64,000 bases of DNA from Enterobacter sp. R4-368 (GTDB taxonomy: Bacteria; Pseudomonadota; Gammaproteobacteria; Enterobacterales; Enterobacteriaceae): NCBI RefSeq assembly GCF_000410515.1, contig NC_021500.1:992001-1056000 (forward strand). The letters are read 5' to 3'. Position 1 is the stretch's first letter. Every line of letters begins with the position of its first letter. Shown here piece after piece: positions 1 to 9,682 of this stretch. The notes under the pieces were generated by a model, which saw nothing but the letters and a program-made list of their open reading frames with translations, did no database searches and had not been told where the DNA came from. Made by a program: the position numbers and the translations under genes.

Positions 1-987
1 GGTAAAATGGGTATCGACATCGCTGGAAATAGTGTGCCGCGCTATAGCGCGAAGATGCGCAGGTCGCCGCGCTGAAAACGCCGTGGCGTGCTGGCAACCC
101 AGGAACGGGGCAACAAACTCGCTGGAGTAATCAACACCGGTTGAAAGCTCAATCAAACGGGAATAGAGATCGCCCGGGCAGCGCCGGGTAAGTTCGATAA
201 GCCAGAAATCATCGTCATTGGCTATAAACTGGGTGTGCAGCAAACCGTCGACCAGTTGAAGCTGGCGCACCAGGGTTTGCATACATTCGCTAACGCGATC
301 TCGCATGCTTTCCGTCAGGGAAAGACTCAAGCTGCTACTGTTGACCTGCCAGGGGTAGACGGTGCAGAACTCATCGACGAAAAATTCGCAGACAATCTCC
401 CCGCCACGGATAAACGCAGAGTGGCTGTACAGCGCGCCCTGGCAAAAGGTTTCAATCACGCACTCGCCGTTTTGCGAAGCGCTACGGGCTTTTGCCACCG
501 CATCGTCAAGTTCTGCGGCCTGCTGCACCAGCGTAATCCCGATGCCGCTATAAGCATCAATCGGTTTTACCAGCAACGGAAACGGGAGATGGCGCGCATC
601 TTCAGCACGTCTTACCGCACGCGGTATTGGATAGCCCTGTTGCTCTGCCCAGGCGCGGAAGCGATCTTTAAGAAAAAGCGTGTCGCTGACATCCGGCGAG
701 TCAAAGCCAGGCAAGCCCAGTTCGGCGGCAACGCGGCTCCCCGTCAGGTACGAGACATCGGTCACGCCAGGCGTAATGGCCGCAATATTGTGTTCGCGGG
801 CAATCGCTAACACCGCATCGCGGTCGGCATAATTCTGGGCTTTGGCAATATCCGCCGATTTCATTCCCGCATCGTGCGGCTTACCGCTACACACCAGCGT
901 GGTAAAGCCCGCCGTTTTGATCGCCCGTTGTAAAGGCAACGAGGCAAATCCCGCATCGAGGATCATCGCAGTGCGCATAGCCGTCAT
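1..987 (-). CDS. ATP-grasp domain protein (partial, C-terminus cut by window edge)
   Basis: An open minus-strand frame runs 329 codons from the ATG at 987 to the window edge without a stop. The N-terminal third looks like a pre-ATP-grasp nucleotide-fold region. ATP-grasp features follow: a lysine in LVKP (K141) with a small-residue loop (YSGIG, 146-150), an ATP-binding VIE (E179) and a late metal-binding ELTRRCPGD segment (from E265). The family joins a carboxylate to an amine or similar nucleophile using ATP. The start overlaps the stop of the upstream aminotransferase as ATGA, implying translational coupling. Inference: it may form an amide on the amino sugar made by that enzyme; carbamoyl-phosphate-synthase-like or other ligases remain possible. 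The substrate cannot be told from sequence. Confidence 0.8.
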   Translation of the reverse strand, partial: MTAMRTAMILDAGFASLPLQRAIKTAGFTTLVCSGKPHDAGMKSADIAKAQNYADRDAVLAIAREHNIAAITPGVTDVSYLTGSRVAAELGLPGFDSPDVSDTLFLKDRFRAWAEQQGYPIPRAVRRAEDARHLPFPLLVKPIDAYSGIGITLVQQAAELDDAVAKARSASQNGECVIETFCQGALYSHSAFIRGGEIVCEFFVDEFCTVYPWQVNSSSLSLSLTESMRDRVSECMQTLVRQLQLVDGLLHTQFIANDDDFWLIELTRRCPGDLYSRLIELSTGVDYSSEFVAPFLGCQHATAFSARRPAHLRAIARHTISSDVDTHFT

Positions 988-2138
988 GCACCCTCCAGCG
1001 AAATCACCGCCGCACCGGGTGTCACGGTTGCGGCGACACCGCGAATGATGTCAGTGATACGCTGTTGATCTTCGCGCGCCAGCCCCGGATAAATCGGTAA
1101 GCACAGCACTTTGTCAGCGATAGCATTTGCGCACGGCAAATTCTCTTTCTGCGAGGAAGCAAACCCGCGATACATACTGAAAGAGCTAATCAGCGGGTAG
1201 AAATAGCGACGCGTTAAAATGCCGGCATTTTTCAGCACGTCATAAAGCGAATCGCGATCGATGCCGAACTCCGGTTCAATCAAAACCGGGAAGTAAGCAT
1301 GGTTCCAGGTCACATCAGCAGGCACATCCAGCAGACGAACGCCGTCGATCCCCTGCAATAATTCCACATAATGCTGGTAAAGCGCCTGGCGATCGGCCAG
1401 TGCCTGATCGATATGTTTAAGCTGTAGCAAGCCAAATGCCGCTTCAACTTCGTTCATTTTGGCATTGATACCAGGCGCAACAACGCGCGTTTCCCCGGCA
1501 AAACCGAAGTTTTTCAAATAATCGATACGCTGCTTGGTCCGCGCATCGTGGCAAATAATCGCGCCGCCTTCGAAGGTGTTAAACACTTTCGTTGCGTGGA
1601 AACTCAGCACCGACAAATCCCCGTGATTCAAAATACTGACGCCATTTTTCTTCACGCCAAACGCGTGCGCCGCGTCATAAATCACTTTCAGGCCGTAGAT
1701 ATCCGCGACCTGCTGGATTTTGTCCACATCGCAGGGAATGCCGTAGCAGTGAACCGGCATAATCGCCGTGGTCTGCGGGGTGATCAGCTCTTCGACACGC
1801 TCAGGATTGATATTGTAAGTTTGCGGATCGATGTCGGCGAAAACCGGCGTCAGGCCATTCCATAACAGGGTATGGGAGGTGGCAACAAAGGAGTACGGCG
1901 TGGTAATGACCTCGCCGGTAACGCGGAGCGCCTGCAGTGCGGTGAGCAGCGCCAGCGTGCCGTTTGCGAACAGGCAGACATGTTTCACGCCAAGGTAACT
2001 TGCCAGCGCCTCTTCAAGTTCCTGATGAAAAACACCGCCATTAGTAAGGATCCGGTTGTTCCAGATCTTCTCAAGGTAAGGAATAAACTCTTCCAGCGGT
2101 GGCAAAAGAGGGCTGGTAACAAAGATATTATTGTCCAT
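984..2138 (-). CDS. DegT/DnrJ/EryC1-family PLP-dependent sugar aminotransferase
   Basis: 384 residues. The family converts keto groups of nucleotide-linked 4- or 3-keto-6-deoxyhexoses to amines with PLP. Visible marks are the cofactor-binding NGTLAL (59-64), the Asp of DAAHA (D155) that contacts the pyridine nitrogen, and SFHATKVF with the Schiff-base lysine K184. The frame is open for 26 codons further upstream, but ATG 2138 begins the family-like sequence and has an AGG about 8 nt upstream. The stop overlaps the ATP-grasp start by 4 bp. Position in a glycosyltransferase island next to flagellin suggests it makes the amino sugar for flagellin decoration. The exact nucleotide sugar (viosamine, Fuc4N or Qui3N type) is not resolvable here. 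Confidence 0.88.
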   Translation of the reverse strand: MDNNIFVTSPLLPPLEEFIPYLEKIWNNRILTNGGVFHQELEEALASYLGVKHVCLFANGTLALLTALQALRVTGEVITTPYSFVATSHTLLWNGLTPVFADIDPQTYNINPERVEELITPQTTAIMPVHCYGIPCDVDKIQQVADIYGLKVIYDAAHAFGVKKNGVSILNHGDLSVLSFHATKVFNTFEGGAIICHDARTKQRIDYLKNFGFAGETRVVAPGINAKMNEVEAAFGLLQLKHIDQALADRQALYQHYVELLQGIDGVRLLDVPADVTWNHAYFPVLIEPEFGIDRDSLYDVLKNAGILTRRYFYPLISSFSMYRGFASSQKENLPCANAIADKVLCLPIYPGLAREDQQRITDIIRGVAATVTPGAAVISLEGA

Positions 2139-2310
2139 AGACAAACCTGCGCGCGTAGGAATTATCTGTTCATCATAACGACGCGCCTGGCGAGCTATCG
2201 GTGAAACAGGGGGCATTTTGTTATGCTTTTCCCCCCGGTGCTAAAGGTAAACTGGCCGGGTCTGCGCAGGCGGCGGAAAAATGGCAGGGCTTACGTAATC
2301 CCCTGTCAGC

Positions 2311-2342
2311 AAAAAACCCGGTAATGCCGCACTACCGGGTTT
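2311..2342 (-). terminator. Intrinsic terminator after the glycosyltransferase genes
   Basis: Ten-base-pair stem (AAACCCGGTA with TACCGGGTTT) around a 9-nt loop, followed in minus orientation by a T-run (AAAAAA on the plus strand at 2311-2316). It lies just past the stop of the 1147-residue glycosyltransferase and separates that operon from the aminotransferase/ATP-grasp pair. Confidence 0.85.
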
Positions 2343-2359
2343 CATTGCCGCAAAATGAC

Positions 2360-5300
2360 CTATTGTTTCAGCATGGCGAGCAGCGCTTGTTGGCGCGGTT
2401 CATCAAAGAGATAGCGATCTGTTAGCAAGTTGTTGATTTGCTCTTGATTCTCGCAGAGCGGATTGCCTTTGGTGGCGAAATCGTCGATGGCCTGCGTCCA
2501 CAGCGCCATTTTAGGTTTCAGTTTCGTCGCGAAGTCATACTCGCTGAAACAAGGGAAATCACTGCAAATAACGGTGATATTTCGTGCGGCGTACTGCAAC
2601 ACGGCATAACTATCCGCAAACCGATGCTCATGGTTATTATCGCGGAACAAAATCACCGCATCCGGGCTCAGCGCATCCAGCGTCTCCACCGAGACAGGAT
2701 TAGCATGGTATCTGAAGGTGCCCTTCACCAGCGGGTACCAGCTGGCTGGACACTCGCCAAAAATATACCAGTCAACAATGTGATGCGTTTTTTCTATCAG
2801 CTGAAAGATAAAGTCCCGCTCTTTCCCGGTGAGAGAAAAAACAGGGCATAACACGCGCCGCGGAGCATTCACCGCAACGGCTTTACCCTGTGAAAACCAT
2901 TCCTCCGGGAGGTAATCAGGGATTCGCAAAACGTCCAGCCCTTTGCCGCGCCCCCATTTTTCCAGCGCGGGATTTAATACCAGCCAGCGATCAAACGGCA
3001 GAGATTGGCTATTCTGGCGTGCAATCAGCGGCTCGGCATTTTCATCGAAAAGACAATGCACAACCTGCCCCGTCATCGCGCGAAACTGCGTAACGGTGCT
3101 GATATCACGTTCACTAAACTGAGCATCCAAAATGGTGATGGCGGGACGCGTTCTGAGTAACGCGGGTAGCGCAGGCAACGCATCGTTGATAACAAGCGCG
3201 ATCTCGCCGGCTTCTTCCATCATGCGGAAATAATGCGTTAAGCGTTTTGTATAAATGGTCTGCGAACGCAAAACCAGCAATACCACCGGCGTGTGCGCCG
3301 GGCTTGCACAACAGCGGTTTTGTATAACGCTGGCGTCCAGCGTAAAGAGTGGCGAACTCAGCGACAAAAAGTTGCTATACGCGGGATCGCCTGCAAATAC
3401 CTCGCTGAAGTCTTCCATCAGCGCGGTCATTTGCGGTAGCAGTGATTGTCGGTACTCACTCTGCATAAAGTGATAATTGTCCGAGGCAATGATGCTGTAC
3501 GGCGTCCAGACAGAGACGTAACCCATTTTTTGCACAGCCAGACAAAACGCCGCCGAACTCACTTCAAGCGACGTGTATTTTTCATCCAGCCCGCCTGCCT
3601 GCGTGAAACACTCTTTTTTGACAAGCAAACACAGGCTATTGAGCACGGAGTAATTTTGTTCACACTGATAGCGAGCCTGATAACCGAAAGATTGCCAGTC
3701 TTCTCCAGCGCCGACATTCGCGATGCCATTATCCGCGCCAACAATCATCCCTGCGCTGATGAGCTTTTTATCAAAGCTAATGATTTTCGGCCCGCTACAC
3801 GCCACTTCCGGGCGCACCATCGGATTGAGTAAGGTGTTTAACCAGCTTTTTAAGACGAAAACCGATCTTACGTCTAATAACAATAAAGACGCGCCCGCCG
3901 CGTGTGACGCAGCAATATTTACCGCCTGCACCTCACTGCAGTTATTCAGCTCAAGCACCTGAACCTTGCCGGGTAATAGTTTTTCAACTTCCCGCGCGGT
4001 CTGCAAAACAATCGGGTCGGTGGTGTTTATCACGGGGATAATAATGTCGTAATCATGCCAGTCGGTGTTATCCACCAGCGACGCGATACAGCGCGTCATT
4101 AAATTAGCATCATGATTATGGGTTAAGACAACACTCACCCGCCCCGTATTATTCAGTGGATAATGGATCCGCCACGCGACACCGTCGCAATACTCCACAT
4201 GATCTACCGGCAAATTACGCTGCGCGGCGAAAGTCCCGACAATGCCGCCCTCAGTCTCAATGCTTGCCGGAGTGAGCATTTTCTCGTCAACAATATTGAC
4301 GATATCCGCATAATGACCAATGGCGGCGGTATCATAACGGGCAATCAATTTTGTGATGAGATCGAATTCAAAAGCCAGCCCGGCGTGAGGGTCCCAGCCA
4401 CCGCATTCCAGCCATGCCGATGCGCGAAAGAAAACCCGTTGCAAATAACGGGATGGCGCACTGACAAAGAGATCAAGATTAAATTCTGGCTTGAAAAAAT
4501 GCGTCACCGAATTCGCATGCTTCACGGCTTCATCAGCATAAATAGCCTGGGCAGCGGAGCGCTCTTGCAGTGTTCGGGCTAAACGATACACGCTGTCATG
4601 CCTGTAGGTCACACCGGCAGGAACCACCTGTAACCAGTCGACAGAAGTGGTCTGAACCAGGCTGGCAAAATTGTGCTGGTAATGCTGAAAATCGACAACC
4701 GAGAGGGTGTTATCCGTTGCGTCGTGATGCGCGCCATCCTGCACGAGAAGAATGCGGGCATTCGGCAAATTGCCTAATTGTCCACGTAAAGAATCCACGG
4801 TGATATTAACAGCGGCGCTGTCGCCGTGCGGATTGAGAATAACGAACAGCAACGCCAGTGAAGAGCGCGTATCACTGCGTTTTTCCGCCACGCTATTTTC
4901 AAGCCAACCCTGAAACGTATTGCGGTAATGTTGTTGTGCTTTTTCTTGCGCTTTACGTTGTGTTTTTTCTATGAAGTCCCTGAATTGCACCAGCGATCGT
5001 TCGCGTCTCAGTAATAATTGCTCGCGCGACTTATACAGGTTTTCGCGTGCGTGTTCGATAGCTTCCGGGGTATTCATCAGCGTATAACCTGCATTACCGT
5101 TTTCGCGTATCGTTTTTTCACTTAATGCATAGCTTTCGTAACCTGGCGCGATTAACCCAACAACCGGACAACCACACAAATTCGCCAGCAGACAGGTCCC
5201 GGAAGATTCATAGGTATATAACACGCGCCCGCGCTTGAGAACTTTTGCCAGTTCTTCGAGCGGCAGCGGGTTTTGCATACTCAGTACCGTCAGATTTTTC

Positions 5301-5803
5301 GGCAGTTTGTCATATTCAATAACGCTGGCGGGTAAGCGGTTAATATAGAGTAAGTCCAGATCCTTATGAGGATAATCATCCTGGAACAGCTCGAGGTCGT
5401 AATTCTCAATATTTAACAGCGCCGGTTGAAACTCTTTTTCGGCGAATTCGTCGCGATACCAGAAAAACAGATCGTCAGGCGAAAAATCGAGGCGATTGCC
5501 ATTCATCACCCCTTCTCTGTTGAGCATATAGCGCATTACCACCGGCGCGCGCAGCGGGTTGCCGCTCGTCACTTCCGGGTAAACCGCAATCCACGGCTCA
5601 CCTGAGTTCTGTAATTGCGTATAATCGTCTTCCGTAAGACGCGGTGTATTCCATTTTGGGTTAACCGTCCCGCCCACAATCCACGCTTTTCCGCCTGAAT
5701 TATTGATTGTCTGGCAAAAATAGTGCAGCACTTGTATCCCGGCCGACGCCTCCGAGTAATCGGGTGCCACAATCAGATAGGGGTACTGAGCGAGGTTATT
5801 CAT
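2360..5803 (-). CDS. Giant multi-domain glycosyltransferase-like protein with a degenerate GT2 domain
   Basis: 1147 residues. The N-terminal ~260 residues resemble a GT-B/GT4-type module (start LIVAPDYSEASAGIQ). A charged, probably helical linker lies near 265-300, then a GT2-like region (~320-540), a second GT2-like domain (~555-800) and a C-terminal GT-B-like module (~830-1147). The second GT2 domain aligns without gaps to that of the next gene (RPEV; GY..VWTPY), but NNDCE there is DVRSV here and the acceptor-base DVDLGLR is replaced by VSSAAFCLAV, so catalysis by that domain is doubtful. ATG 5803 has AAGGA 8 nt upstream. Inference: partner, scaffold or diverged enzyme in flagellin glycosylation. 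O-antigen or capsule transfer is less likely from context. Confidence 0.8.
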   Translation of the reverse strand: MNNLAQYPYLIVAPDYSEASAGIQVLHYFCQTINNSGGKAWIVGGTVNPKWNTPRLTEDDYTQLQNSGEPWIAVYPEVTSGNPLRAPVVMRYMLNREGVMNGNRLDFSPDDLFFWYRDEFAEKEFQPALLNIENYDLELFQDDYPHKDLDLLYINRLPASVIEYDKLPKNLTVLSMQNPLPLEELAKVLKRGRVLYTYESSGTCLLANLCGCPVVGLIAPGYESYALSEKTIRENGNAGYTLMNTPEAIEHARENLYKSREQLLLRRERSLVQFRDFIEKTQRKAQEKAQQHYRNTFQGWLENSVAEKRSDTRSSLALLFVILNPHGDSAAVNITVDSLRGQLGNLPNARILLVQDGAHHDATDNTLSVVDFQHYQHNFASLVQTTSVDWLQVVPAGVTYRHDSVYRLARTLQERSAAQAIYADEAVKHANSVTHFFKPEFNLDLFVSAPSRYLQRVFFRASAWLECGGWDPHAGLAFEFDLITKLIARYDTAAIGHYADIVNIVDEKMLTPASIETEGGIVGTFAAQRNLPVDHVEYCDGVAWRIHYPLNNTGRVSVVLTHNHDANLMTRCIASLVDNTDWHDYDIIIPVINTTDPIVLQTAREVEKLLPGKVQVLELNNCSEVQAVNIAASHAAGASLLLLDVRSVFVLKSWLNTLLNPMVRPEVACSGPKIISFDKKLISAGMIVGADNGIANVGAGEDWQSFGYQARYQCEQNYSVLNSLCLLVKKECFTQAGGLDEKYTSLEVSSAAFCLAVQKMGYVSVWTPYSIIASDNYHFMQSEYRQSLLPQMTALMEDFSEVFAGDPAYSNFLSLSSPLFTLDASVIQNRCCASPAHTPVVLLVLRSQTIYTKRLTHYFRMMEEAGEIALVINDALPALPALLRTRPAITILDAQFSERDISTVTQFRAMTGQVVHCLFDENAEPLIARQNSQSLPFDRWLVLNPALEKWGRGKGLDVLRIPDYLPEEWFSQGKAVAVNAPRRVLCPVFSLTGKERDFIFQLIEKTHHIVDWYIFGECPASWYPLVKGTFRYHANPVSVETLDALSPDAVILFRDNNHEHRFADSYAVLQYAARNITVICSDFPCFSEYDFATKLKPKMALWTQAIDDFATKGNPLCENQEQINNLLTDRYLFDEPRQQALLAMLKQ

Positions 5804-5821
5804 CGATATTCCTTGAACGTT

Positions 5822-5843
5822 TGCCAGGCCCGCCGGCCTGGCA
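5822..5843. other. Intergenic hairpin between the two giant glycosyltransferase genes
   Basis: Perfect 9-bp stem (TGCCAGGCC with GGCCTGGCA) and a 4-nt loop in the 47-bp gap, just upstream of the ribosome-binding site of the 1147-residue gene. There is no T-run in either direction, so it is not a standard terminator. It may tune mRNA stability or translation of the downstream cistron (inference). Confidence 0.55.
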
Positions 5844-5850
5844 GAGAAAA

Positions 5851-8800
5851 TTATGCTTTTGGTAACCAGCCCTGCTGCCAGTCATCCAGGCCTGCGCCGC
5901 GCAAATACCAGTTATTCAGCACCGCTTCACGCAGCGCATCGCCCTGCCGGTGACGTAAATCGGCATCGTTGATATAGGCCTGAACCGCGTTCATCCAGTC
6001 TTTGAAGCGGTTTTCCACCAGCGTCACCGGCAGATCGCAACGGTAAGGCACGATGTCGGTGGCAATGATCGGTACACCGCAGGTGCCGATCTCCAGCAGA
6101 CGCAGGTTGCTCTTACATTCGTTGAACTGATTAATTTCCAGCGGCACTAATGCCAGGTCGAGATTGAGGCTGGCCAGTTTTTCCGGGTACATTTCAAACG
6201 GCACACCAGGGTGGAATTCACAGCGGACATTGCGTGGTTTCATGCCCATAAAGACCCATTCCACCTTCCCTTCCAGCGCTTTAATCAGCGGCAATAAGAT
6301 CTCCAGATCACCGGTATGAGAACTGCCGCCAGCCCAGCCAACGCGCACTTTTTTGCCCGTGCCACGCTCGCTCAACAGATGTTTCCACTGGTTCGGCGCA
6401 AGACGGTTTTGCGCGATGCGGATGTCGCTATGGAAACGGCTGTAGGCGTCCGCCAGCGGCGCGGTGGAAACCACCAGCCAGTCGGCGCTGTCGACGACTT
6501 TGCGAAAATTCTTCACCATTTGCTGTGGGAAGTGCTGACGAGAACCATTTTTAATCGGCACATTAAGCAGGTAGTCATCATACTCCAGCACGATTTTGGC
6601 ATTACTGGTGCTGCGTAACTGCTGAATAATCTGCGGAAAACGGCTGCCGGTAATCAGCTCCAGCAAAATCACATCCGGCTGCTGCGCGGCAGCTTCCATC
6701 ACACCTGGAATGGTGTTGGTCAGGCCGCCTTCAATCATTAAATGACGTTCCAGCGCTTTGAAGGGTTGCATCACCCGGTGGTGTCCACCGCCGACCCAGT
6801 TAACATGGTGCGCCAGCACCACCGGCAGCGGCCGACCCGGCAACGGCTGATGCAGGCGCGCCAGGCTCGCGCTGAGCGTAAACACCTGCCCTGCTTTTTG
6901 CATTAACGGATGGTATGACGGTTCTGCCAGCAGCCCTTGCCGCCATTCATTACGCAGCGTGGCAAAATCCGTCAGTAACGGGCGCTCCTGCACATGGAAC
7001 TTATCGCCCAGTAAGCGGGTGGCACCGCCCATATGTTTCACGCGGGCGTACGGTGTCCAGACATTGAGATAACCTTGCTGCTGCGCGCGTAACCCAAGAT
7101 CGACATCGGCAAAATAGAGCGGATAGGTTTCCTGGTTAAAACCGTTGAGGGCGAAAAAGACCTCTTTGCGCACCATCATGCAGGAAGCGCTTACCGCCGC
7201 CAGATTGCGCGGCGTTTTCAGATAGTGCTGGAAACCGTTGCTTTCGCCGTCGGCACCGTCGAACGCCACCTCAACACCATGCTGCACGCCGAGCAAAAAG
7301 CCGCCGTGCTGAATACGACCATCCTGATACTCCAGACGCGCGCCAACCAGCCCCACTTCCGGGCGTAGCGTCTGCTCCAGCAAGGCATCAAGCCAGCCGC
7401 CATCAATAATTTCACAATCATTATTGAGAAAAACCAGCACCTCACCGCGCGCCTGTTGCGCCGCAGCGTTGTTGATTTCAGCAAAATTAAACGGCGCGTC
7501 GTAGCGCAAAATACGTACCTGATCGATACCCAGCGCCGCCAGATCATTGAGAAAACGGCAGGCATCCTCTTCCACCGACTGGTTATCAACAATTAACAGC
7601 TCATAGTGCTGATAACGCGTTTTCTCCATCAAACTTTCAATACAGCGTTTGAGCAGGGCAACGCGATCGCGGGTTGGAATAATGATCGACACCAGCGGCT
7701 TTGCGTCCCAGTGGTAGCGCAGGCGTTTGATGTTCGCCGCTAACCCCTCTTCCAGCGAGGCCTGAATGCCAAGCCGTTGCAGGTGCGCCAGTAAAATCTG
7801 TTCGCATTCGGCCACCACCGCCGGATTTTCGCTCCAGCACGACGCCGCTTCCGGGCTCTCTACCAGCACTTCGGCAACGCGGCCCAGCGCCGGTGTTCCC
7901 TGCCCTTCAACAAAGCGCCACAGCAAGTCGATCATTGCCGCCTGCGGATAGTGGCTGTTCAGGCCACCGAGCTGGCGGGCAATATCACGCGAAAAAAGCA
8001 GAACGCGCCCGACATACGGCACGCCGCGCAGCAGGTCAATATTGACATCAGGACGCAGCGTCAGGAGTGGTTCGCCGTTTTCCGCGCGCGTCATTTCATC
8101 GCAATAAAACAGCCATGCATTTTGCTGCTGCATCCGTTGTTCGGCAAAGCGCAACAACGCATCATCCCGCAGTGTAAAACCGGCGGGGATCAGTAACAGC
8201 GCATCGGCATCTCGCGTGCTCAGCAGCGCATTTACTGCCGCAGGCCAGGCGTTATCGTCGGCAATGACATCAATGCTGGCGGCAGCCAGCGACTGGCTTT
8301 CTACAGAACTTCTGGTCTGCGCGCTGCGGTCGTTATCGCCAAGGATAACCACGCCGATACTGGCTTTGTCAGGGTTTGCGCCAGCGAAAGAGAGCAGCGC
8401 TTCGCGTCGCGCATCGCTAATCTGGCGATCTTCGAGCCAGCGGCTGAAGGAGTACTCGCTGGTCTGCTGCTGCGCCAGCACCGCTTTACTGTGGAAGTCC
8501 AGCGTATAGCGTGCTTTGTTATCCAGCTGGCGGGATTTTTCCACCAACGGCAGCGAAAAAATTGCCTCCAGCGCGGTATCCAGCGTCCATTTACTGACAA
8601 AAGTCGCACGCTGCGCCAGCGCCCACTCGCGTGCACTGGCATAACCGCTTTGCAGCAGTTCCACCCATTCATTGGCGTCCGGGCAGTTGTGCAGCGTCAC
8701 CGCGCAGAAATGATCGGCTTCATGACGCGCCAGGTTATCGGCATTCAGATAACCTTCAACGTAACCTTCGTTAACCAGGAACAGCGGGATCCCAAGCGTC

Positions 8801-9498
8801 AGCGCCTTCGCCACGCTTTCGTCATTACCGATGATCACGTCATACTGTTCCAGCCAGGCCGGTTCGAGGCGTTGTACCTGCTGGCTAAGATCGAACCACT
8901 CGATCTGGATCCCTGCCTCCCTCGCCTGCTGCTGAACTTCATACATTTCCGCCGACATTTTGCCCGCCATATAAAGTACGCGGGACAAGGTTTGCGCGTC
9001 GCGCGTGCGGGTAAATGCGCCAAAGCTGGCCGGTACTGACCACGGCAGATGTTTGAGCTGCGCGCTCTCCACACCAGTTTGTAGCAAGATGGCCGAAGTG
9101 CGGGCGGAGAGATCCAGCGTCAGTGCGGCAAACTGGTTTTCCAGCGCTACGCCCCACGGCAAGTAGAGATCGTTGTAATCGCTGAAATGGCGGAAAATCA
9201 TCGCGCCGTCGAGTTTCCCGGCTTCGATGGCATCAAGTAACTTTTCGCTAAAGAAGCCGCGATAGATCCAGATGGCGTTGTAATAGGTTTCCAGCGCCCC
9301 CTGCTTTTCGGTGATGACAGTAAAACGCCCTGTCGCGCTCAGGCGTGCGATTTCACTCGCTAACTTCTGCCCGGCGGTTGAGCTAATGACATCCACACGC
9401 CAGCCTTTGGCCAGCAAGGCGTCCGCAATATCGATAAGTTCAGAGGTATGGGGGGTAAACGCGTCAAATTGATCAACGCTGATTAGTATGCTTTGCAT
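5851..9498 (-). CDS. Giant glycosyltransferase: GT-B-like N-terminus, intact GT2 domain, GT4-like C-terminus
   Basis: 1215 residues. The N-terminal ~340 residues form a GT-B-like module, followed by a degenerate GT2-like stretch (~380-560). The complete GT2 domain (~600-860) starts PLVSIIIPTRDR, carries FLNND with the metal-binding Asp at D694, and has the acceptor-base motif YFADVDLGLR. A C-terminal GT1/GT4-type module (~930-1215) includes RVGWAGGSSH and the donor-binding segment SNLRLLEIGTCGVP. The family transfers sugars from nucleotide donors in the cytoplasm. ATG 9498 is preceded by AGGA at good spacing. It lies directly downstream of three flagellin genes, a position like that of fgt genes near fliC in pseudomonads, so flagellin is the most likely acceptor (inference). 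No signal peptide or membrane segment is seen. Confidence 0.87.
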   Translation of the reverse strand: MQSILISVDQFDAFTPHTSELIDIADALLAKGWRVDVISSTAGQKLASEIARLSATGRFTVITEKQGALETYYNAIWIYRGFFSEKLLDAIEAGKLDGAMIFRHFSDYNDLYLPWGVALENQFAALTLDLSARTSAILLQTGVESAQLKHLPWSVPASFGAFTRTRDAQTLSRVLYMAGKMSAEMYEVQQQAREAGIQIEWFDLSQQVQRLEPAWLEQYDVIIGNDESVAKALTLGIPLFLVNEGYVEGYLNADNLARHEADHFCAVTLHNCPDANEWVELLQSGYASAREWALAQRATFVSKWTLDTALEAIFSLPLVEKSRQLDNKARYTLDFHSKAVLAQQQTSEYSFSRWLEDRQISDARREALLSFAGANPDKASIGVVILGDNDRSAQTRSSVESQSLAAASIDVIADDNAWPAAVNALLSTRDADALLLIPAGFTLRDDALLRFAEQRMQQQNAWLFYCDEMTRAENGEPLLTLRPDVNIDLLRGVPYVGRVLLFSRDIARQLGGLNSHYPQAAMIDLLWRFVEGQGTPALGRVAEVLVESPEAASCWSENPAVVAECEQILLAHLQRLGIQASLEEGLAANIKRLRYHWDAKPLVSIIIPTRDRVALLKRCIESLMEKTRYQHYELLIVDNQSVEEDACRFLNDLAALGIDQVRILRYDAPFNFAEINNAAAQQARGEVLVFLNNDCEIIDGGWLDALLEQTLRPEVGLVGARLEYQDGRIQHGGFLLGVQHGVEVAFDGADGESNGFQHYLKTPRNLAAVSASCMMVRKEVFFALNGFNQETYPLYFADVDLGLRAQQQGYLNVWTPYARVKHMGGATRLLGDKFHVQERPLLTDFATLRNEWRQGLLAEPSYHPLMQKAGQVFTLSASLARLHQPLPGRPLPVVLAHHVNWVGGGHHRVMQPFKALERHLMIEGGLTNTIPGVMEAAAQQPDVILLELITGSRFPQIIQQLRSTSNAKIVLEYDDYLLNVPIKNGSRQHFPQQMVKNFRKVVDSADWLVVSTAPLADAYSRFHSDIRIAQNRLAPNQWKHLLSERGTGKKVRVGWAGGSSHTGDLEILLPLIKALEGKVEWVFMGMKPRNVRCEFHPGVPFEMYPEKLASLNLDLALVPLEINQFNECKSNLRLLEIGTCGVPIIATDIVPYRCDLPVTLVENRFKDWMNAVQAYINDADLRHRQGDALREAVLNNWYLRGAGLDDWQQGWLPKA

Positions 9499-9640
9499 CT
9501 GTCATCCTCATATCACCGCGCAAACCACCGGGGTGATAGCAAAAGGCGTTCCTGTCGTTATGCAATATTCTGGAGGACGAAAGAAAGATCGAGAGGCAAA
9601 ACAGCTAACAGAAAAGGCGTTATATCTGGCGATTGCAGAT

Positions 9641-9669
9641 AAAAAAAGGCATCCGAAGATGCCTTTTTT
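9641..9669 (-). terminator. Terminator of the first (fliD-distal) flagellin gene
   Basis: GGCATC-CGAA-GATGCC stem with a run of seven T in minus orientation (plus-strand A-run 9641-9647). It differs from the terminators of the other two flagellin copies, which are identical to each other. Plus-strand T-run present too, so possibly bidirectional. Confidence 0.85.
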
Positions 9670-9682
9670 AAGCGGTTGCGAA

